Positions 1-6,935 of a DNA stretch of 12,573 bases are shown in pieces; within the stretch, counting starts at the first letter, position 1, and every line of letters starts with the position of its first letter. Position numbers and translations under genes: made by a program. This stretch comes from Anaerolineales bacterium (GTDB lineage Bacteria > Chloroflexota > Anaerolineae > Anaerolineales > E44-bin32). The notes under the pieces are model-generated. The model did no database searches and was not told where the DNA came from. It worked only from the letters and a program-made list of their open reading frames with translations. The DNA is taken from contig JAGLGG010000093.1 in NCBI GenBank assembly GCA_023144145.1, positions 1 to 12,573 on the forward strand, read 5' to 3'.

Positions 1-1283
1 ATATTGACCCGGATGTCTCCTGCAGATAAATTCTCTAATGAGGATACGATCGGCTCGAGCGAGCCTTGCGCATCAGCCTTGATGACCAACCGAAGTTCCT
101 GAGCCTCACCAGCTTTGTGTGCTTCGAAGATTTGATCTAGGGTCATTGCCTTTTGAGATGACTTGGTTGTTTGTTCGCCAAGTTTTATCTTCTCTGCTTC
201 AGACCTCGCTTTTCGCTCCGACTCCATTACGGTAAACAATTCACCTGCCATGGGCACATCTGAAAGACCGAGGATTGAAATCGGTGTAGACGGCAGTGCC
301 ATCTCAATTTTTTGTCCTAGATAATTAAACATCGCCCTGGCACGCCCACTTGCCGTTCCCGCAAGCAATGCATCGCCGACCTTTAAAGTTCCATTCTGCA
401 CCAGTAAAGTCGCGACGACCCCCTTGCTTTTATCTAACTCACCCTCAATTACTGTGCCCAGAGTTTTCCCATCAGGATTTGCGCTAATTTCCGAATTATC
501 AGCGACCAGGGTGATCGCCTCCAGTAGATCCTCCAAACCGGTACGTTGTTTGGCAGAGACTGGCACGACCATTGTGTCGCCATCCCATTCGTCAGGCACC
601 AATCCCACATCGGCCAACTCTTGCATAACTCGAGCCGGGTTGGCATTTTCCCGATCGACCTTATTCAATGCGACTATAATAGGCACCTTTGCTGCACGTG
701 CGTGCGCAAGCGCTTCATTAGTCTGAGGCATCACCCCATCATCGGCCGCGACCACGAGAACGGCAATATCCGCTCCTTGAGCTCCTCGCGCTCGCATTGC
801 GGTAAACGCCTCATGTCCGGGAGTATCCAAGAAGGTAATCACTCGATCGTTGTGCGTTACTTGATAGGCGGAAACATGCTGGGTGATACCTCCCACCTCG
901 CCTTCAGCAACATCCGTCTCTCGGATAGCATCCAAAAGTGTCGTCTTTCCGTGATCAACATGACCAAGGATTGTGACAACGGGTGGGCGCTCTACCAGTG
1001 CGGCTTGATCTTCATCCTCAATCATTTGGCGCCAGAGCGGAATATCAGCTTGATCTTCCGCTATTTCTGATTCTGGTTGCGCCATTTGATGCGCTTCAAA
1101 ACCGAATTCCTCAACAACGATTGCCGCCGTATCGAAGTCGATTTGTTGATTAATATTGGCCATAACTCCATTGGCCATTAATTGCTTAATCACATCAATG
1201 GGGCTGCTTTCTATACGTTCCGCAAGTTCTCTTACAGTAATAGAATCAGGAAGTTCAATCGATGTTTGCCCATTCTCGCTCAT
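1..1283 (-). CDS. infB: Translation initiation factor IF-2, N-terminal 427 residues (cut by the left edge)
   Basis: IF-2 is the GTPase that places initiator fMet-tRNA on the 30S subunit and promotes 50S joining. The reading frame from the ATG at 1283 stays open to the window edge. An IF2_N-type helical region lies at about residues 11-60. The GTPase domain follows: G1 GHVDHGKT (107-114), a switch segment GGIT (131-134), G3 DTPGH (153-157), G4 NKVD (207-210) and G5 SAK (243-245). A beta-barrel domain 2 follows from about 275, and the start of the next domain lies near 395-427. The GTPase domain starts near residue 105, so the long N-terminal extension of enterobacterial IF-2 is missing. That compact form is known from several deep-branching phyla. 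The start is supported by GGAGGT four bases upstream. It is the third gene of the nusA-ylxR-infB operon, after a 122-nt gap that carries a hairpin. The missing C-terminal part would bind fMet-tRNA. Confidence 0.98.
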   Translation of the reverse strand, partial: MSENGQTSIELPDSITVRELAERIESSPIDVIKQLMANGVMANINQQIDFDTAAIVVEEFGFEAHQMAQPESEIAEDQADIPLWRQMIEDEDQAALVERPPVVTILGHVDHGKTTLLDAIRETDVAEGEVGGITQHVSAYQVTHNDRVITFLDTPGHEAFTAMRARGAQGADIAVLVVAADDGVMPQTNEALAHARAAKVPIIVALNKVDRENANPARVMQELADVGLVPDEWDGDTMVVPVSAKQRTGLEDLLEAITLVADNSEISANPDGKTLGTVIEGELDKSKGVVATLLVQNGTLKVGDALLAGTASGRARAMFNYLGQKIEMALPSTPISILGLSDVPMAGELFTVMESERKARSEAEKIKLGEQTTKSSQKAMTLDQIFEAHKAGEAQELRLVIKADAQGSLEPIVSSLENLSAGDIRVN

Positions 1284-1287
1284 TACG

Positions 1288-1293
1288 ACCTCC
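1288..1293 (-). promoter_or_regulatory. Shine-Dalgarno of infB
   Basis: On the minus strand GGAGGT sits four bases before the infB ATG and matches the anti-Shine-Dalgarno fully. It fixes the start at 1283. The same six bases could pair with the loop of the hairpin upstream (plus-strand 1340-1345), with one G-U pair, so initiation may be modulated by leader folding. The pairing is seen in the sequence; the regulation is inferred. Confidence 0.8.
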
Positions 1294-1318
1294 GGTTCAG
1301 ACTACCCGGCCGCGCCGA

Positions 1319-1366
1319 GCGAGTGGCTGCGACATGCTAGGAGATTAGCATGTGTTCTTCACTCGC
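1319..1366 (-). promoter_or_regulatory. Two-tier hairpin in the ylxR-infB gap, a candidate infB leader element
   Basis: The inner stem is a perfect 8-bp inverted repeat, ACATGCTA (1332-1339) with TAGCATGT (1346-1353), around a 6-nt loop. An outer perfect 7-bp stem, GCGAGTG (1319-1325) with CACTCGC (1360-1366), encloses it with a symmetric 6x6 internal loop. No T-run follows in the direction of transcription, so it is not a standard intrinsic terminator. In the mRNA the loop reads AUCUCC, which can pair with the infB Shine-Dalgarno GGAGGU about 46 nt downstream, with one G-U pair. This suggests a translational control hairpin or a pseudoknot, but it could also be an RNase processing site. The same gap has a 12-bp palindrome AGCCAATTGGCT at 1381-1392, right after the ylxR stop. 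Confidence 0.5.
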
Positions 1367-1405
1367 ACTTCGGCAGGTCTAGCCAATTGGCTTGCCTTAG
1401 GCCAG

Positions 1406-1693
1406 CTATTCATCAAAGTTGCCGTTCATGTAAGCTGACAGTTTTTCCAACTCCTCATTTGTCAGCCCTGTCCTCAAAGCCCTACTGAGGGAGCCTTTGA
1501 GTGCACGTTCCCAACAAGAGCGCTTCTCGTGTACGTATGCTCCCCTACCAGGTGCCTTTCCGGTTGGATCGATCGAGACACCTTCGGGTCCGCGGACGAC
1601 TCTCGTTAGAGAGCGCTTTTGCAATACCTCTCTACAACCAACACAGGTTCGTTGCGGCACATGCCGCCGACGTCTCGATTTGCGAGGCGTCAT
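1406..1693 (-). CDS. ylxR: YlxR/RnpM family RNA-binding protein
   Basis: This is a small basic protein of 95 residues from the DUF448/YlxR family, a partner gene of nusA and infB in many bacteria. The Bacillus homologue (RnpM) has been reported to bind and modulate RNase P RNA. Family features visible are a basic N-terminus (PRKSRRRR, 3-10), the signature RTCVGCR (15-21), and the conserved PGRGAYVH segment (48-55) followed by a Cys at 60 and a basic helix. The length is normal. It starts 39 nt after nusA, within the same operon. Its Shine-Dalgarno is poor: only an AAGA-like element is seen before the ATG, and an in-frame stop (1703-1705) rules out a start further upstream. Translation may therefore depend on ribosomes arriving from nusA. 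Family identity is firm; the function is known only by homology. Confidence 0.93.
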   Translation of the reverse strand: MTPRKSRRRRHVPQRTCVGCREVLQKRSLTRVVRGPEGVSIDPTGKAPGRGAYVHEKRSCWERALKGSLSRALRTGLTNEELEKLSAYMNGNFDE

Positions 1694-1732
1694 TGAATTG
1701 TCTTATGTATCCGGTGGTAAGAAGTAACATTG

Positions 1733-3682
1733 CTAGACATCATACTCTTCCCATTCTTCTCCACCACGTTTTCTTCTTCTGTGCACAATTGTTTCACCAG
1801 AGTCAGGATCAAACTCAACTAACCGTCTCTTCTTCTTTTGTTTCAGCTTTTGAGCCGCAGTGAGTACCTCTTCGCCTTCAATTAGTTGCTCTTCTGCATC
1901 CTTATCTCCGACTGCATCACTAAGTTCTTCTGCGATATCTTCAATCACCTTCTCAAAATCAGCGGGGGACTCGATCACGACGACATCTTCATCTGGTTCA
2001 ACTGCCTTGTCTTTAATTACAGCAACTTCTTCGCCTTCTAGGGCAGGCTCAATTTCTTCTCCTACAACGGCTTCTTCAGCCTCCACCTTCTCAATTACTG
2101 CCTCAGCCATCGCGACGACATCTTCGACATCTCCTGGGACGGCCTCAACGACTTCCTCTGCTTCAGCAGCCTCTTCCACCTCGATTACTGGGAATTCATA
2201 TTCTTGTATGGTGGTGCGGAGATGCTGCATAGCCTTCGGACCGAATCCTTGTAAACCGAGGATTTGGTCTTCATCCAGTTCCATTTGCTCCATAACCTGA
2301 GCAGCAGTTTCATACCTTGCTTCAGTAAGCAGATTTACGACACGCGTGGAGAGCCCAAGATCACTCAACGGTACCTCATAGGCCGAGGCTGGAATTTTCG
2401 TTCGAATGGCCTCTAATTTCTCTCGTAACTGTAGTCGTACTGTATCTCTCTCAGCAACAACAGCACCCTGCACACGATCCACAAAGGAAGTGAGAAGTTG
2501 GTATTCCTCCGGTGGAATAGGGCGGTTTTCCGCCTTCTTGGTTAATATCGTTTCAACCTGTTCGATTGCTTCTGACTCAGATTTTGCCAGTTTGCTAAAC
2601 ATGTCATCTGTAGACAGAATTCGCAACGACTCGGCGGCAGCTTCTGGCAAGCTTTTGATATCAATCCGCCAACCGGTTAATTTTGCACCCAAGCGTGCAT
2701 TAACTCCGGAACGACCAATCGCTAGGCTGAGCTGGTCTTCTGGAACAACAACCGCAGCCGTCTTTCCCTTCCGAAGATCTTCATCAAGAAAGACACCGGA
2801 GACACGTGCTGGGCTCAGAGCTTTTGCAATAAATGTTGCTGAATCGGGGTTCCACTCAATTACATCAATCTTCTCATCATTGAGGTCACGCACGATCGAT
2901 TGAATTCGTACCCCTCGCAAGCCTACACATGCACCGACCGGGTCAACTCCATCGCGTAAGGCAGTCACAGCAACTTTGGCTCTCTTGCCTGCTTCCCTTG
3001 CGATTGCCTTTATTTCAACCAATCCCTGATTTATTTCAGGTACTTCCATCTCCAATAATCGTCGGAGCATGTGCGGATGAGAACGCGATACTACGATCAC
3101 GGGGCCACGTGAAGATTTGCGCACCTCAAGAACATAGACTCGAACTCGATCACGTACGCGAAAATGTTCACCTGGGATCTGTTGATTCCGAGGCAAAATT
3201 GCCTCGGCTCTTCCAAGCCCAATGGTCACAGCTTGCGGCGTGATGGAATGTACAGTGCCGTGTACCATATCCCCTTCTCGCTCCACAAACTCCTCGTACT
3301 GCGCGTCCCGCTCCGCCTCGCGTAGTCTCTGCAGGATGACCTGCTTTGCCGTTTGAGCAGCTACTCGGCCGAAATTTTCTGGTGTCGAATCGACCATCAC
3401 AATGCTCCCCAATTCGACTTCCGGATCAACTATTGCAGCACGTTCAAGGTTGACCTCAGTTTGGGGATTTTCAACGGATTCAACAACCTCTTTTTCCACA
3501 AAAACGCGTGGCTCGCCAGAGATTGAGTCGATCCTTGCTTCAATGACTTGGGCGCTTGAGGCGTTAACAGATCGCCGGTAGGCTGATACCATCGCCGCCT
3601 CTAGGGCTTCCATCACAATGTCTTGTGACAGCCCAGATCGCTCCATTATTTCGTTGAAGGCGAGCGCAAATTCGCTCTTCAT
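1733..3682 (-). CDS. nusA: Transcription termination/antitermination factor NusA with acidic C-terminal extension
   Basis: NusA binds RNA polymerase and nascent RNA and tunes pausing, termination and antitermination. In order along 649 residues: the polymerase-binding N-terminal domain (1-125); an S1 domain (about 135-200); KH1 with GLRG (254-257); KH2 with GRSG (323-326) inside the conserved segment QLSLAIGRSGVNARLGAKLTGWRIDI (partly shown; residues 317-342); a linker; and one helix-hairpin-helix-like repeat region (about 438-493, with LGLQGFGPKA). From about 500 a low-complexity tail follows. It is rich in Glu, Asp, Val and Ala to about 606, then has basic clusters KQKKKRR (614-620) and RRRKRG (635-640), and ends acidic. 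Core NusA without the extension is about 350-500 residues, so this one is long. The ATG at 3682 has a purine-rich site GGAAGAGGGA just upstream. It is the first gene of the operon; rimP, often found before it, is absent here. Confidence 0.97.
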   Translation of the reverse strand: MKSEFALAFNEIMERSGLSQDIVMEALEAAMVSAYRRSVNASSAQVIEARIDSISGEPRVFVEKEVVESVENPQTEVNLERAAIVDPEVELGSIVMVDSTPENFGRVAAQTAKQVILQRLREAERDAQYEEFVEREGDMVHGTVHSITPQAVTIGLGRAEAILPRNQQIPGEHFRVRDRVRVYVLEVRKSSRGPVIVVSRSHPHMLRRLLEMEVPEINQGLVEIKAIAREAGKRAKVAVTALRDGVDPVGACVGLRGVRIQSIVRDLNDEKIDVIEWNPDSATFIAKALSPARVSGVFLDEDLRKGKTAAVVVPEDQLSLAIGRSGVNARLGAKLTGWRIDIKSLPEAAAESLRILSTDDMFSKLAKSESEAIEQVETILTKKAENRPIPPEEYQLLTSFVDRVQGAVVAERDTVRLQLREKLEAIRTKIPASAYEVPLSDLGLSTRVVNLLTEARYETAAQVMEQMELDEDQILGLQGFGPKAMQHLRTTIQEYEFPVIEVEEAAEAEEVVEAVPGDVEDVVAMAEAVIEKVEAEEAVVGEEIEPALEGEEVAVIKDKAVEPDEDVVVIESPADFEKVIEDIAEELSDAVGDKDAEEQLIEGEEVLTAAQKLKQKKKRRLVEFDPDSGETIVHRRRKRGGEEWEEYDV

Positions 3683-3745
3683 TTTATCCCTCTTCCTTTT
3701 CTACAAATTCTACTCATCTTTTTATCCACAGGTGCTATACACACA

Positions 3746-3772
3746 GAAAAGTGGGGGGAAATCCCACTTTTC
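3746..3772 (-). promoter_or_regulatory. Hairpin in the nusA 5' leader, possible attenuator
   Basis: A perfect 10-bp inverted repeat, GAAAAGTGGG (3746-3755) with CCCACTTTTC (3763-3772), surrounds a 7-nt loop. It lies between the predicted nusA promoter and the nusA ribosome site, so it would form in the nusA leader RNA. The GC core is only five pairs and is flanked by A4 on one side and T4 on the other, as in a weak bidirectional intrinsic terminator. NusA is known to autoregulate in some bacteria by controlling termination in its own leader. This hairpin could serve that role, but that is inference. Confidence 0.45.
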
Positions 3773-3806
3773 CAGAACGGTGCCTATTCTGTACTGGGTA
3801 CACAAA

Positions 3807-3835
3807 ATTCTAGCATAGAGCAGGGCGAGTTGCAA
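3807..3835 (-). promoter_or_regulatory. Sigma70-type promoter of the nusA operon
   Basis: On the minus strand the -35 element TTGCAA (3830-3835) and the -10 element TAGAAT (3807-3812) are separated by exactly 17 bp. The -10 is preceded by TGC, an extended -10 feature. Transcription would start near 3800 and give a leader of about 118 nt before the nusA ATG. It is the best match on this strand in the divergent region. Confidence 0.6.
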
Positions 3836-3903
3836 GGTAAGGCGTTTCTAATATGTTAAAAGCAAGTCGTTTTCAGAATTCATATTGAATATCTCCAAAT
3901 CGT

Positions 3904-3932
3904 TTGACGCTAACCCTCTGAGACTTTATCAT
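3904..3932 (+). promoter_or_regulatory. Distal promoter of gyrA
   Basis: TTGACG (3904-3909) and TATCAT (3927-3932) each match five of six consensus positions of the housekeeping sigma factor and lie 17 bp apart. Transcription would begin near 3939, leaving a leader of about 109 nt. With the proximal candidate it forms a tandem pair, an arrangement compatible with supercoiling-sensitive control of gyrase, though the sequence alone does not show that. Confidence 0.55.
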
Positions 3933-3980
3933 AACGCCACAAGGTACTCTTCTCCCGATCTATTCAGAACTGCCTATGCA

Positions 3981-4011
3981 TTGAATGGGCTTCTTGTCAC
4001 TCTAATATAAT
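3981..4011 (+). promoter_or_regulatory. Proximal promoter of gyrA
   Basis: A perfect -10 element TATAAT (4006-4011) is preceded at 19 bp by TTGAAT (3981-3986). The spacer is longer than the optimal 17 bp, a property often linked to sensitivity to DNA supercoiling. Transcription would start near 4018, about 30 nt before the ATG. The -10 element lies between two copies of an 8-bp direct repeat. Confidence 0.5.
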
Positions 4012-4018
4012 TGTCACT
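3994..4018 (+). repeat. Direct repeat TTGTCACT x2 flanking the gyrA -10 box
   Basis: TTGTCACT occurs at 3994-4001 and again at 4011-4018, a period of 17 bp with TATAAT lying between and touching the second copy. A regulator binding both copies would cover the core promoter. It may be chance in an AT-rich stretch. Confidence 0.4.
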
Positions 4019-4047
4019 TTAACAATGTCAAGTTTTGAGGTGAATCT

Positions 4048-6774
4048 ATGGAAGTAGGTCTGGTTCGTCGGATCGACATTGATGCGGAGATGCAGCAATC
4101 CTATCTCGATTATGCCATGAGCGTGATTGTTGCACGCGCGTTGCCAGATGCACGCGATGGATTAAAACCCGTCCATCGGCGAATTCTGCACGCCATGCAC
4201 AGTATGGGAATCCGCCCAGATTCGGGCTTTAAGAAATCTGCTCGGATTGTTGGAGAGGTTCTTGGCAAGTATCACCCTCATGGTGATATGGCCGTATATG
4301 ACGCAATGGTTCGTATGGCGCAGGGTTTTTCGATGCGCTATCCCATCATTGAGGGCCAAGGCAATTTTGGTTCAATGGACGGCGATCCCGCGGCAGCTAT
4401 GCGCTATACCGAAGCAAAAATGTCAAATATCGCCATGGAGATACTGACCGATCTGGATAAAGATACCGTCGACTTCTTTGATAACTTTGATGGTTCCCTT
4501 CAAGAGCCGGCTGTCCTCCCAGCTGCAGTTCCTAACATGCTACTCAATGGAGCAACCGGAATTGCGGTGGGAATGGCAACCTCCATCCCGCCTCACAACC
4601 TCATCGAGGTGTGCAACGCGCTGATCTACCTTCTCAAGAACTGGTCTAGGTCCGATAAGATCGTGCTCGACAACCTCATGAAATTCATCAAAGGACCGGA
4701 TTTTCCAACCGGCGGAATTATCATTCAAAAAGGACAAGATGACGGCGAGGGGCTGAGCGCAGCCTATGGCACGGGTCGAGCGAAGATTACCCTTCAGGCG
4801 AAGGTTCATGTTGAGGAAATGGGACGTGGTCGGTCGCGCATTATCGTTACTGAGCTGCCCTACCAAACAAACAAATCTAACCTGATCGAGCGAATCGCGG
4901 AATTGGCTCGATCGGGCACGATTGAGGGCTTAACCGATCTGCGAGATGAATCAGATCGTCAAGGAATGCGTATTGTCATCGAGCTCTCTAAAAATGCCGA
5001 GGCTAATAATGTTCTAGCAACACTCTACCGACGAACTCCAATGCGGACCACGTTCAGCTTTATCATGCTCGCCTTAGTGGATGGTGAGCCCAGACTGTTG
5101 AACCTAAAACAGGCGCTACGAGTTTACATAGAACACCGTATTGAAATCGTCCAGCGCCGAAGCAAGTACACCCTTAATCGAGCGAAAAAACGTGCACATA
5201 TTCTCGAGGGATTGAAGATTGCCCTCGAGAATCTGGATGATGTTATTGCGATCATACGTAGAGCAAAAGATACACCTACAGCCCACCAGCGCCTTCGCAA
5301 TAAATATAATTTATCGATTGCTCAAACAGATGCAATTCTCGATATGCCGCTTCGGCGCCTGTCTGGTCTTGAACGAAGAAAGATTGATCAAGAGTATAGA
5401 GAACTACAGAAGCAAATTAAGAGTCTTGAAACTCTGCTGCGTTCAGAGAAAAAGATTCGCGATCTAATTTCCGATGAATTGGTCGAGACCAAGGCGAAGT
5501 ATGGGGATCCAAGAAGAACTCAAATCGTCCGAACAAAAGGGGGCGATGATCTGGCCCTAACGCCTTTAACCGCAATTGATATCGCCCCAGTCAAGGATGC
5601 TTGGATCGTTGTTACACAGGATGGACATATCTCTAGAACCCCAACAATGAGACTTCCGCGAATGTCAGGGCGTGATGCCCCCAAGCTTGTCATCGGGGCA
5701 AGCGGTAGAGATATTCTGTACCTGTTTGACGAAAAAGGATCTGGCGCAGCGATCCCAGTGCACGTTATCCCCGAGGTTGACCAACCGACAAAGGGGATTC
5801 CAATAAACAGTGTAAGCCCATTTGGATCAGGCATAAACTTGGCAGCGGGAATCGCATTGCCGCCGGCAGAATCAACAGATGTTTCTCCTGAACAATACCT
5901 CATTTTATGCACCAAGAAGGGGATGCTAAAGAAATCAAAACTGGCTGTGATCCCAGGACCATCTGCAAAAAGCTTCACTGCGATCAAGATTGGCAAGGGT
6001 GATGCACTGGGTTGGGCATGTATGACTGGGGGGAATGATGAAATCATACTGGTCAGCCGGAAGGGGATGGCGATTCGATTCTCCGAGAAACAAATTCGCC
6101 CTATGGGATTAAGTGCGGCAGGTGTAATGGGAATGAAAATCGATGACTCGGATGACCAAATTGTTGGGATGGATAAAATCCTGCCAAGAGGTGAGCTTCT
6201 GTTAGTTACGGAAAATGGGTGGGCACAACGCACTGGGCTGAATCAATTTCCGAAGCAGGGAAGGTATGGGAAAGGTGTGTTGGCCTGGAAATCTGGAAAA
6301 GGCATCTTTCTGGCAGGTGCAGCAGTAGGTCTTTCTGACCATCGCAGCGCAGTCAAGTTCTCCAAATCGGCGACCAGATCTCTCCGCTTTGCCGATGTCG
6401 TTCGAAAGAACCGAGCAACAGCTGGAAGGCCCGTATTCGATCTAGCTGCCAGCAATCGCGTGATTGGGTTGGTGCCCGTAATTTCCAGATCACAAGTAGC
6501 TAAAGGCAAGAAGAGTTCCACCCGCGCAAAAAAGGCGTCTACTCGATCGAGAACGAAGGCAACAAAATCTAGATCCAGCACCCCCAGAAGAAAAACTTCA
6601 CCCACGAAGTCAACCTCAACAAAGAAATCAACTTCGAAAACGCGCCGCTCAAGTGCAAGAACTTCGAGAGGTGGAAGGAGCAAAACAACTCAGAGCGCTT
6701 CCTCTAAATCGAAAGCAACAACAAAGAAGTCAGGTTCGCGTTCTGCATCCAGAAGCTCAAAGAAGACAAGCTAG
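4048..6774 (+). CDS. gyrA: DNA gyrase subunit A (type IIA topoisomerase) with histone-like basic tail
   Basis: This is the cutting and rejoining subunit of gyrase; with GyrB it introduces negative supercoils using ATP. Of 908 residues, 1-490 form the breakage-reunion core. Visible there are PDARDGLKPVHRR (33-45), the HPHGD segment (76-80), the catalytic Tyr120 in AAMRYTEAK, and the GATGIAVGMATSIPPHN segment (168-184). The C-terminal DNA-wrapping beta-propeller spans about 500-812. At the usual first-blade place (531-545) there is no GyrA box; a QGRYGKG motif resembling the canonical QRRGGKG sits at 737-743, in a late blade. ParC is therefore an alternative name, though GyrA is likelier. Met81 occupies the place of E. 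coli Ser83, while Asp85 (Asp87 in E. coli) is kept. Residues 819-908 are a disordered Ser/Thr/Lys/Arg tail with 32 basic and no acidic residues. The start follows GAGG at seven bases. No gyrB is adjacent. Confidence 0.95.
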   Translation: MEVGLVRRIDIDAEMQQSYLDYAMSVIVARALPDARDGLKPVHRRILHAMHSMGIRPDSGFKKSARIVGEVLGKYHPHGDMAVYDAMVRMAQGFSMRYPIIEGQGNFGSMDGDPAAAMRYTEAKMSNIAMEILTDLDKDTVDFFDNFDGSLQEPAVLPAAVPNMLLNGATGIAVGMATSIPPHNLIEVCNALIYLLKNWSRSDKIVLDNLMKFIKGPDFPTGGIIIQKGQDDGEGLSAAYGTGRAKITLQAKVHVEEMGRGRSRIIVTELPYQTNKSNLIERIAELARSGTIEGLTDLRDESDRQGMRIVIELSKNAEANNVLATLYRRTPMRTTFSFIMLALVDGEPRLLNLKQALRVYIEHRIEIVQRRSKYTLNRAKKRAHILEGLKIALENLDDVIAIIRRAKDTPTAHQRLRNKYNLSIAQTDAILDMPLRRLSGLERRKIDQEYRELQKQIKSLETLLRSEKKIRDLISDELVETKAKYGDPRRTQIVRTKGGDDLALTPLTAIDIAPVKDAWIVVTQDGHISRTPTMRLPRMSGRDAPKLVIGASGRDILYLFDEKGSGAAIPVHVIPEVDQPTKGIPINSVSPFGSGINLAAGIALPPAESTDVSPEQYLILCTKKGMLKKSKLAVIPGPSAKSFTAIKIGKGDALGWACMTGGNDEIILVSRKGMAIRFSEKQIRPMGLSAAGVMGMKIDDSDDQIVGMDKILPRGELLLVTENGWAQRTGLNQFPKQGRYGKGVLAWKSGKGIFLAGAAVGLSDHRSAVKFSKSATRSLRFADVVRKNRATAGRPVFDLAASNRVIGLVPVISRSQVAKGKKSSTRAKKASTRSRTKATKSRSSTPRRKTSPTKSTSTKKSTSKTRRSSARTSRGGRSKTTQSASSKSKATTKKSGSRSASRSSKKTS

Positions 6775-6777
6775 GGC

Positions 6778-6831
6778 TTTGTCAAGGATAAAGATACCAT
6801 TCATAAACCGGGTTTCTAGCTCCTTGACAAA
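6778..6831. terminator. Inverted repeat just after gyrA, possible terminator
   Basis: A perfect 11-bp inverted repeat, TTTGTCAAGGA (6778-6788) with TCCTTGACAAA (6821-6831), begins three bases after the gyrA stop and has a 32-nt loop. The loop is long and no clean T-run follows on either strand, so as an intrinsic terminator it is weak. Its position at the end of gyrA in a convergent gap suggests transcript-end stabilisation or termination. Confidence 0.4.
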
Positions 6832-6840
6832 TGCTTATGT

Positions 6841-6889
6841 TGTTCCGTTCTTTATCTATCCTGTCTAAAGAAACACGTTGGACGGAACA
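6841..6889. terminator. Nested inverted repeats in the convergent gap
   Basis: The outer stem pairs TGTTCCGT (6841-6848) with ACGGAACA (6882-6889). An inner perfect 7-bp stem pairs TTCTTTA (6848-6854) with TAAAGAA (6866-6872) around an 11-nt loop, sharing one base with the outer arm. It lies between the ends of gyrA and the minus-strand lipoprotein operon and may terminate or protect both transcripts. No strong T-tract is present, so this is tentative. Confidence 0.4.
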
Positions 6890-6935
6890 CTAAGGGGTAC
6901 ACACAAGGGTGAAACGACGAGGTGTCAATCAGAAT

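Larger units (their letters stand above)
3683..4047. other. Divergent control region between nusA and gyrA (365 nt, no gene)
   Basis: This stretch separates two essential housekeeping genes read outward. It holds a minus-strand promoter and leader hairpin for nusA on the left and two plus-strand promoter candidates plus a short direct repeat for gyrA on the right, each listed separately. I see no plausible small gene in it. A 66-codon plus-strand frame overlapping the nusA start lacks a ribosome site and looks like chance. Confidence 0.7.

Noticed and set aside
546..1070. Plus-strand open frame of 174 codons
   Set aside because: It lies fully antisense to infB, whose GTPase motifs are intact on the other strand. 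It has no recognisable domain.
1860..2300. Plus-strand Ser/Thr-rich frame of 146 codons
   Set aside because: It is the mirror of the Glu-rich NusA tail: Glu codons read in reverse give Ser/Thr/Phe codons. Low complexity explains its openness.
5520..6233. Minus-strand frame of 237 codons inside gyrA
   Set aside because: It is antisense to the conserved propeller of GyrA, has no ribosome site of note, and reads as a shadow frame.
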